Shown here in pieces: positions 6,380-10,814 of a stretch of 10,814 nt of DNA. The notes beneath the pieces are model-generated. The model saw only the letters and a list, made by a program, of their open reading frames with translations, ran no database searches and was not told the DNA's origin. The translations under genes and the position numbers were made by a program. Origin of the DNA: an uncultured Clostridia bacterium (GTDB lineage: Bacteria > Bacillota > Clostridia > Oscillospirales > Acutalibacteraceae); assembly GCA_947168785.1 (NCBI GenBank), contig CAMVNL010000038.1:1-10814 (forward strand), in the 5' to 3' direction. Numbering within the stretch: the stretch's first letter is position 1; each line of letters begins with the position of its first letter.

Positions 6380-6493
6380 AACCCCGTAGCACGCAGCCTC
6401 AGCTGCGTTTATCTCACTGAAGTTACTATGATAAAGCGTTCGATGATAGTTGTTTGTGCCTGAAACGCAGCTGAGGCTGCGTGCTACGGGGTT
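6380..6493. repeat. Perfect 31-base inverted repeat between regulator and kinase genes
   Basis: Arms at 6380-6410 and 6463-6493 are exact reverse complements (31 of 31), enclosing 52 bases. Each arm is ACCCCGTAGC-type flank plus the self-complementary ACGCAGC-CTCA-GCTGCGT, so an arm can fold alone or pair with its partner. Outside the left arm, 6366-6379 contains CGCG-CTGA-CGCG behind AATTTGT. This resembles the hairpin behind GATTTGT at 1127-1146. The right arm ends 14 bases before the regulator's stop codon, so in a regulator-kinase mRNA it would form a very stable stem between the two genes. Confidence 0.9.
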
Positions 6494-6507
6494 ACCTCGC
6501 CAAATCC

Positions 6508-7209
6508 CTATTGCCCGATTTCGTGGAAGATGAAATTGCGGTAGACCTTCGCGAAATCCTTCGCTTTCAGGGGCAGCACGTCGCCGCCCTCCATCATGAC
6601 GCTTCTGGCGTCATAGGCCTTGACGTGCAGCATGTTGACGATATAGGACCGGTGGATGCGGAAAAAGGACGGACACGCCGACAGCAGGCGCTCCATCTCG
6701 GAAAAGGAGTGCCGGTAGGTCTCCTCCCCCGTGCGGAACCGGATGCGGGTCCGTTTGTCCGCCGCCTCCGCGTAGAGGATCTCCTGCGCGTAAACGGTCT
6801 CGACGGCGTTTCCCTTTTTCAGCTGCAGCCGGCCGCCGAAGGCCGCCTTGTAAAACCGGTCGAGCTTCTGGTACAGCAGCTCCGTGGAGACCGGCTTCGT
6901 CAGAAACGCCACCGCCCCGATCTCGGCGTTGATGATCTCGGCGGCCGCGCCCTCCATGCCCGTCAGGTAGCAGACCGTGACCGCGCCGCTGTATTTTTCC
7001 CGCAGGGCCTGCCCCACGGCCACGCCGTTCATCCCGTCCATGACGTAGTCCAGAAAATACAGATCGAAGCGGTCCCGCTTCAGCAGCTCTCTGCCGGAGG
7101 TGAACCGTTCGCAGGTAATCTCATAGTTCCGCTGAAGGGCGTACGCGTCGATCAGCGCGTTCAGGTTTTCGTTTTCTCTCGGGTCGTCGTCAAGCAGCGC
7201 GATTTTCAT
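6508..7209 (-). CDS. LytTR-family response regulator
   Basis: This 233-residue DNA-binding regulator is the partner of the GHKL kinase downstream on the same strand. The receiver domain fills residues 1-120: acidic pocket DDD at 7-9, phospho-acceptor Asp54 in YFLDYVMDGMNG, Thr83 and Lys105 in LTKP. A LytTR DNA-binding domain fills about 127-229, with the typical FRIHRSYIVN at 183-192. The start at 7209 is chosen because the receiver domain begins there and GGTG lies 5 bases upstream. The longer in-frame extension to 7341 would run through the promoter and has no domain match. A consensus promoter and a pair of direct repeats precede it, which suggests autoregulation. No sequence oddity is seen in the gene itself. 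Confidence 0.95.
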   Translation of the reverse strand: MKIALLDDDPRENENLNALIDAYALQRNYEITCERFTSGRELLKRDRFDLYFLDYVMDGMNGVAVGQALREKYSGAVTVCYLTGMEGAAAEIINAEIGAVAFLTKPVSTELLYQKLDRFYKAAFGGRLQLKKGNAVETVYAQEILYAEAADKRTRIRFRTGEETYRHSFSEMERLLSACPSFFRIHRSYIVNMLHVKAYDARSVMMEGGDVLPLKAKDFAKVYRNFIFHEIGQ

Positions 7210-7233
7210 GTTATCACCTTTTTTCCCGTTTTC

Positions 7234-7262
7234 ATTATACAAAGACGGCCCCCGGCTGTCAA
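7234..7262 (-). promoter_or_regulatory. Consensus promoter of the LytTR regulator gene
   Basis: On the minus strand, a perfect TTGACA (7262-7257), a 17-base spacer and a perfect TATAAT (7239-7234) put the transcript start about 18-20 bases before the ATG at 7209. It should drive the regulator and probably the kinase. Confidence 0.88.
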
Positions 7263-7268
7263 TCGTAC

Positions 7269-7298
7269 CGGCGCGAACAGGGCGGAATCCGGCGCGAA
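7269..7298 (-). promoter_or_regulatory. Putative LytTR operator, paired 9-base direct repeats (regulator promoter)
   Basis: CGGCGCGAA on the plus strand occurs at 7269-7277 and 7290-7298, again 21 bases apart and starting 6 bases upstream of the -35 box. Both 9-mers match those at 4557-4586 exactly, while the 12-base spacers differ, which points to selection on the repeats. The pair also lies 33 bases from the -35 box of the divergent plus-strand promoter, so it could influence that operon too. Confidence 0.78.
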
Positions 7299-7330
7299 TC
7301 GGCTGTGCCGGCTGCTGTCGCGGTTTTTTC

Positions 7331-7359
7331 TTTACAACCATCAGCCGATGGGATACAAT
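7331..7359 (+). promoter_or_regulatory. Promoter of the ArsC-like / methyltransferase / YdcF operon
   Basis: TTTACA (7331-7336), a 17-base spacer and TACAAT (7354-7359) each match consensus at five of six bases. The transcript start would be near 7366, giving a leader of about 70 bases before the ATG at 7439. It is divergent from the regulator promoter and shares the 229-base intergenic region with it. Confidence 0.75.
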
Positions 7360-7438
7360 AAACAGGTGAGCGCGTTGGTTTTATGGGTAAGACGACGCGG
7401 CACGAAGAGAACGACACGACGTAAAGGAGGACGGTGAT

Positions 7439-7792
7439 ATGCTGTTTATCTGTTACCCCAAATGCACGACCTGTCAGAAGGCGAAACAATGGCTGGATGA
7501 GCACGGCGTGGCATATGATTTCCGGGATATCAAGGAAGACAACCCCACGGAAGACGAGCTGCGGGAGTGGCATGCTCGCAGCGGTCTGCCGCTGAAACGG
7601 TTTTTCAATACCAGCGGGCTGCAATATAAGGCGCTGCACCTGAAAGACCGCCTGCCGGACATGAGCGAGGACGAGCAGTTCGCCCTGCTGGCCTCTGACG
7701 GGATGCTGGTCAAGCGCCCGCTGCTGATTGCGGACAAAGGCGTCCTTGTGGGATTCAAGGAAGCGGAATACCGGCAGTTCACAGAAGAATGA
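7439..7792 (+). CDS. ArsC/Spx-family thioredoxin-fold protein
   Basis: The 117-residue product is full length for the ArsC/Spx/MgsR/YffB group, a cytosolic thioredoxin-like fold. The N-terminal strand leads into KCTTC with a redox-type CxxC (Cys9, Cys12). The conserved KRPLL follows at 92-96, with the Arg that contacts the active site. LKRFFNTSG at 52-60 is typical of the family. Sequence alone does not separate a glutaredoxin-like arsenate reductase from an Spx/MgsR-type regulator that binds RNA polymerase. There is no arsenic transporter or ArsR nearby to favour resistance. The ribosome site is very strong (AAAGGAGG, 8 bases before ATG). Its stop overlaps the next start by ATGA. Confidence 0.9.
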   Translation: MLFICYPKCTTCQKAKQWLDEHGVAYDFRDIKEDNPTEDELREWHARSGLPLKRFFNTSGLQYKALHLKDRLPDMSEDEQFALLASDGMLVKRPLLIADKGVLVGFKEAEYRQFTEE

Positions 7793-8391
7793 ATCAAGAG
7801 ATCATCCGCCACTACGATCTGCTGATCGAGGAAAATAACGACCCCTTCCGGGACCCGCCGGCGCTGCGGCGATATATGAGCGGGTGGGACGGCGATGCGT
7901 TTTGGGACGCTTTGGCGTTGGGCCCGTCCAAATCCGTGCTGGAGATCGGCGTGGGCACCGGGCGGCTGGCGGCGCAGGTTGCCCCGCGCTGCGGGAGGTT
8001 GACGGGGATCGACCTTTCCCCGAAAACGATCGAACGGGCGCGGGAGAACCTGAAAGAATATCCGAATATCACCCTCGTCTGCGGCGATTTCACGGCATAC
8101 GCCTTTCAGGAGACCTTCGACGCGGTGTATGCCTCCCTGACGATGATGCACTTTGCGGATAAGCGCGGCGTGATCGAAAAGGCGGCGGCGCTGCTGAACC
8201 CGGGCGGCCTTTTGTGCCTGTCGCTGGATAAAAACCGCAGCGAGTGGATCGACATGGGTGCCCGGCGGGTGAAAATTTACCCGGACGACCCGGAACAGAC
8301 CGCCGCTTGGATGACCGCCGCCGGGCTGCGCGTGACAGTAACGTCCGAAATGCCCTTTGCGCATATCGTTGCGGGGGAGAAACGGAAATGA
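7789..8391 (+). CDS. Class I SAM-dependent methyltransferase
   Basis: The 200-residue cytosolic enzyme has a standard Rossmann methyltransferase core. SAM-binding motif I is VLEIGVGTG at 50-58, the acidic residue after strand 2 is Asp75 in GIDLS, CGDF with Asp100 contacts the adenine, motif IV is FDAVYASLTMMHF at 110-122, and LLNPGG is at 135-140. The substrate cannot be predicted. The N-terminal 40 residues (MNQEIIRHYD...) form the usual lid. Start and stop both sit in ATGA overlaps with the neighbours, so translation is probably coupled and the three products are likely made together. Confidence 0.92.
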   Translation: MNQEIIRHYDLLIEENNDPFRDPPALRRYMSGWDGDAFWDALALGPSKSVLEIGVGTGRLAAQVAPRCGRLTGIDLSPKTIERARENLKEYPNITLVCGDFTAYAFQETFDAVYASLTMMHFADKRGVIEKAAALLNPGGLLCLSLDKNRSEWIDMGARRVKIYPDDPEQTAAWMTAAGLRVTVTSEMPFAHIVAGEKRK

Positions 8392-9005
8392 CCCAATACA
8401 ACCATGATTTTATCAAAGACGTCACGGATTTTATCTTTCTTTCCGACGCGCCGGAGCAAGCGGACGTGATCTTTATTCCCGGCGGGTCTTATCCCGCGCT
8501 GCCGGAATACGCCGCGCGGCTGTGGCGGGGCGGCTTCGCGCCGATGGTGCTGCCCACGGGCCGGTACAGCGTCAAACGGGGGCGGTTTCACGGCGTGCGG
8601 GATAAAGCGGACGTCTACGACGGGGATTACCCCACCGAGTGCGACTTTCTGACGGACGTGCTGCGGAAAAACGGCGTGCCCGCCGGGGCGATCCTGCGGG
8701 AGGACCGGTCGGAATACACCCGGCAGAACGCGTTTTTCTCCCGGGAGGTCACGGACGGGCTGGGGCTGACCGTGCGCCGGGCCATCATCGTCTGTCAGGG
8801 GTTCCACGCCCGCCGGTGCCTGACGTACTGGCAGACGGCGTTCCCGGAGACAACGTTTTTCGTCTGTCCCGTCGATCCCGGCGGCGTCACGAAGGACAAC
8901 TGGTTCCTGACGGAACGGGGCGTAGACCGGGTGCTGGGCGAGCTGGCCCGCTGCGGCAGCCAGTTGACGGAAGACGTGAAGCGGTTCTGCGGCGTCACAA
9001 AATAA
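8388..9005 (+). CDS. YdcF/DUF218-family protein
   Basis: The 205-residue product matches the DUF218 (YdcF/SanA/ElyC) pattern: ADVIFIPGGSYPALPEY near 25-41, ARLWRGGFAPMVLPTG at 43-58, EDRSEYTRQNAFFS at 105-118 and the strand IIVCQGFHARR at 133-143. There is no signal peptide or membrane segment, unlike the envelope members SanA and ElyC, so a cytosolic role like E. coli YdcF is more likely. E. coli YdcF has been reported to bind SAM, which makes the coupled methyltransferase gene suggestive, though any joint function is inference. The start at 8388 overlaps the methyltransferase stop (ATGA), with GGGGAG upstream. A frame opening at 8244 lies inside the methyltransferase gene and is rejected. 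Confidence 0.88.
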   Translation: MTQYNHDFIKDVTDFIFLSDAPEQADVIFIPGGSYPALPEYAARLWRGGFAPMVLPTGRYSVKRGRFHGVRDKADVYDGDYPTECDFLTDVLRKNGVPAGAILREDRSEYTRQNAFFSREVTDGLGLTVRRAIIVCQGFHARRCLTYWQTAFPETTFFVCPVDPGGVTKDNWFLTERGVDRVLGELARCGSQLTEDVKRFCGVTK

Positions 9006-9121
9006 GGTTTTGGGAAAACAATGCAGCACGTCGCCTTGCTACGCTTTTGCTTTTCGCTTCATTGCTAATTGTTCATTTGATAAAACCTCGTCCCGACCGG
9101 CTTGCCCTCGCAGACGATGTA

Positions 9122-9265
9122 TCGTAGCACGGCGCATTGCGCCGTCAGCTGTGCTCGGTTCGCTGTCACATTCCGGAGAATTGCTGCGCCGTTGGGATAA
9201 CGGTCCTGCCTGCGAAGGGCATTTCATCACGTGACCGTAAGACGGCGCAATGCGCCGTGCTGCGA
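9122..9265. repeat. Inverted hairpin repeat upstream of aroQ
   Basis: Arms at 9122-9146 and 9241-9265 are reverse complements with one mismatch (24 of 25). Each arm holds GTAGCAC-type flank and the self-complementary ACGGCGC-ATT-GCGCCGT. The element fills much of the 326-base gap between the YdcF-like gene and aroQ. The rest of the gap (9006-9121) shows no gene, only a small GTTTT-GGG-AAAAC hairpin right after the YdcF stop and AT-rich sequence. The same core recurs on the other side of aroQ. Confidence 0.88.
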
Positions 9266-9281
9266 GGGATCATCCGCCCGC

Positions 9282-9305
9282 AAAACCGCAATAGGAACGG
9301 TTTTT
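9282..9305 (+). terminator. Terminator-like hairpin just upstream of aroQ
   Basis: AAAACCG (9282-9288) pairs with CGGTTTT (9298-9304) around a 9-base loop, followed by one more T and then GAG. Only three pairs are G-C, so the stem is weak. It could be the end of the upstream operon or an element of the aroQ leader. It lies 26 bases before the aroQ start codon. Confidence 0.35.
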
Positions 9306-9331
9306 GAGATTTTATAAGGAAGTGAAACACG

Positions 9332-9772
9332 ATGAAACTGCTGGTCGTCAACGGCCCCAACCTCAATCTGCTGGGGATCCGGGAGCCGGATATTTACGGC
9401 AAACACACCTATCAGGACCTAATCGATAAGATCAAAGACTACGCCGAACAGGGCGGGGACGAGGTGGCGTTTTTCCAGTCCAACCACGAGGGGGCGCTGG
9501 TGGACGCCATCCAGCAGGCCTATTTCGACGGGGTGGAGGGCATCGTCATCAACCCCGCCGCCTACACCCACACCAGCGTGGCGCTGCTGGACGCCCTTAA
9601 GGCCGTGTCCATCCCGGCGGTGGAGGTGCATATCAGCGCCGTGAACGAGCGCGAGGCCTTCCGGCAGGTGAGCTACGTGCGGCAGGCCGCCGTCGCCTGC
9701 GTGACCGGCAAGGGCTTTGACGGCTATCTGGAAGCCATTGACATTTTGAGAGAAAAAAAAGCCTCATCCTAA
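9332..9772 (+). CDS. aroQ: 3-Dehydroquinate dehydratase, type II
   Basis: This enzyme removes water from 3-dehydroquinate to give 3-dehydroshikimate, the substrate of the AroE half encoded at the left end of the window. The 146-residue length is typical of the small, dodecameric type II enzymes. Visible motifs are VNGPNLNLLGIREP at 6-19 (Asn10, Arg17), catalytic Tyr22 in IYG, FQSNHEG at 48-54, INPAAYTHTS at 73-82 and catalytic His100 in VEVHIS, followed by NEREAFR at 105-111. AAGGAAGTGA precedes the ATG. No clear promoter was found. The gene is bracketed on both sides by inverted hairpin repeats of the same core and is followed by a terminator. Confidence 0.96.
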   Translation: MKLLVVNGPNLNLLGIREPDIYGKHTYQDLIDKIKDYAEQGGDEVAFFQSNHEGALVDAIQQAYFDGVEGIVINPAAYTHTSVALLDALKAVSIPAVEVHISAVNEREAFRQVSYVRQAAVACVTGKGFDGYLEAIDILREKKASS

Positions 9773-9818
9773 TAGCGCGGGAGCAATCATTGGGTATCCT
9801 TCGATGCGATGCGACCCC

Positions 9819-9847
9819 GTAGCGCGGCGCCTCAGTGCCGTTTTTCT
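9819..9847 (+). terminator. Intrinsic terminator after aroQ, made from a GTAGC hairpin repeat
   Basis: CGGCGC (9825-9830) pairs with GTGCCG (9835-9840), one G-U pair included, around a CTCA loop. TTTTTCT follows. The hairpin carries the GTAGCGC flank (9819-9825) of the repeat family, so a repeat copy appears to serve as the aroQ terminator, 52 bases after the stop codon. Confidence 0.7.
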
Positions 9848-9862
9848 CGTAAACAATTATCA

Positions 9863-10001
9863 TAGCACGGCGCATTGCGCCGTCTGAAGCGTCAGACAAA
9901 TATAACTGATTTGCAACAAAAATACTGGTTCCATAGGATATCATGCAGAGAAATAACATATTATCATGGGGAACCGTCAGACGGCGCAATGCGCCGTGCT
10001 A
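9863..10001. repeat. Inverted hairpin repeat between aroQ and aroA
   Basis: Arms at 9863-9886 and 9978-10001 are perfect reverse complements (24 of 24) with the core ACGGCGC-ATT-GCGCCGT, the same core as the element upstream of aroQ. The 91-base interior is AT-rich and differs from the interior of the upstream element. The right arm ends 36 bases before the aroA start codon. With the terminator at 9819-9847 it fills most of the aroQ-aroA gap. Confidence 0.88.
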
Positions 10002-10037
10002 CGTGATGCAACTTCTAAAAAACACAGGACTGATCAC

Positions 10038-10814
10038 ATGAACGTAACCATTTTTCCCTCCACGGCTCGGGGCACGGTCAAAGCCCCCGCCTCCAAAAGC
10101 GTCGCCCACCGCATGATGATCGGCGCGGCGCTGGCGGCGGGCGAAAGCCGGCTTTCCGGTGTGGAGGACAGCGAGGATATGCTGGCGACGCTGGACTGCC
10201 TCACGGCCCTCGGCGCGGCATATGAAAAGGACGGCGACCGCCTGACCGTGTACGGCGTGGGCGGGGACCTGTCCCGCTCCACAGGGATATTCCCCTGCCG
10301 GGAGAGCGGCAGCACCCTGCGGTTTTTCGTGCCCCTCGCGCTGCTGAAAGAGGGTCGCGCCCTGTTCACCGGCGCGCCGCGGCTCATGGCCCGGGGCGCG
10401 GACGTGTACGGCCAGGTGTTCGCGGGCAAGGGGATTGCCATGGCAAAATCCCCGGAGGGCGTGGCCTTCACCGGGCGGCTCACCGCCGGCGACTACGCCG
10501 TGCGGGGGGATATCAGCAGCCAGTATATCACGGGGCTGCTGCTGGCCCTGCCCCTGACGGTGGGCGACAGCACCCTGCGGGTGCTTCCCCCGGTGGAAAG
10601 CCGCCCGTATATCGACATCACCCTGGGGGTGCTGCGGCAGTTCGGCGTCGCGGTGGAGGAGACGGAAGAGAACGTATTTCACATTTCTCATGGGCCGTAC
10701 CGGGCGCTGACCGCCGACGTGGAGGGCGACTGGTCCAACGCGGCGTTCTTTTACGCGCTGAACGCCCTGGGCGGCGACGTGCAGGCCACGACCATCACCT
10801 TCGCGGGCAGCACC
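10038..10814 (+). CDS. aroA: EPSP synthase (3-phosphoshikimate 1-carboxyvinyltransferase), partial at window end
   Basis: The enzyme joins shikimate 3-phosphate and phosphoenolpyruvate to give EPSP, the substrate of the AroC encoded at the left end. The frame is open for 259 codons and runs off the window, which is about 60 percent of the usual 420-440 residues. Motifs seen are APASKSVAHR at 16-25 (Lys20, Ser21 and Arg25 contact substrates), CRESGSTLRFF at 87-97 in the phosphoenolpyruvate and glyphosate region, DISSQYITGLLLALPL at 158-173 with Ser160, Ser161 and Gln162, RPYIDITLGVLRQFGV at 189-204, and GDWSNAAFF at 230-238 with the catalytic Asp231. The start is supported by AGGA 9 bases upstream. 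The SGSTLRF version is the common Firmicutes form. Confidence 0.95.
   Translation, partial: MNVTIFPSTARGTVKAPASKSVAHRMMIGAALAAGESRLSGVEDSEDMLATLDCLTALGAAYEKDGDRLTVYGVGGDLSRSTGIFPCRESGSTLRFFVPLALLKEGRALFTGAPRLMARGADVYGQVFAGKGIAMAKSPEGVAFTGRLTAGDYAVRGDISSQYITGLLLALPLTVGDSTLRVLPPVESRPYIDITLGVLRQFGVAVEETEENVFHISHGPYRALTADVEGDWSNAAFFYALNALGGDVQATTITFAGST

Noticed and set aside
6481..7437. A 318-codon open frame on the plus strand
   Set aside because: It is antisense to the LytTR regulator, whose receiver and DNA-binding motifs are unmistakable. High GC content creates long shadow frames.
7439..7792. An arsenic-resistance gene
   Set aside because: The CTTC and KRPLL pattern fits the wider ArsC/Spx/MgsR family, and no arsR, arsB or acr3 is present. 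Function left open.
2561..10001. A dispersed CRISPR array, because short repeats recur
   Set aside because: The repeats are scattered, inverted and self-complementary in variable stems. There is no regular spacer array and no cas gene.

Overview
The window reads as chromosome of an uncultured, high-GC gut-type Clostridium (Firmicutes, class Clostridia; an Oscillospirales-like lineage is my best guess, from general impression and not from any search). The clues are strong AGGAGG-type ribosome sites, sigma-A promoters, an AgrC-like GHKL kinase paired with a LytTR regulator, an exported protein with a Gram-positive signal peptide, and intergenic spaces full of hairpin repeats.

Layout. (1) 1-2567, plus strand: shikimate pathway part one, aroC (chorismate synthase) and a fused aroE-aroK (shikimate dehydrogenase plus shikimate kinase). 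(2) 2568-3341: a gene-poor stretch of hairpin repeats, a terminator, a plus-strand promoter and possible traces of a decayed gene. (3) 3342-7209, minus strand: a signalling module. It holds a LytTR response regulator, a seven-helix GHKL histidine kinase and, separately promoted, a 373-residue exported protein of unknown function. (4) 7331-9005, plus strand, divergent from the regulator: a promoter and three genes joined by 4-base ATGA overlaps (ArsC/Spx-like protein, SAM methyltransferase, YdcF/DUF218 protein). (5) 9332-10814, plus strand: shikimate pathway part two, aroQ (type II dehydroquinase) and the 5' two-thirds of aroA (EPSP synthase), cut by the window end.

The aro genes here cover dehydroquinate to chorismate (aroQ, aroE, aroK, aroA, aroC). 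The set is split by about 6.8 kb of unrelated genes.

The most informative observation is in the promoters. Upstream of both the LytTR regulator and the exported protein, the same 9-base sequence (TTCGCGCCG in the direction of transcription) occurs twice, 21 bases apart and exactly 6 bases upstream of the -35 box. This is the geometry expected of a LytTR operator. It predicts that the exported protein is a direct target of this two-component system and that the system is autoregulated.

The second theme is a family of intergenic hairpin repeats that share GTAGC-type ends but carry different, self-complementary stems with compensatory changes. Pairs of them in inverted orientation bracket the exported-protein gene, bracket aroQ, and sit between the regulator and kinase genes. 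One copy supplies the stop codon of aroE-aroK.
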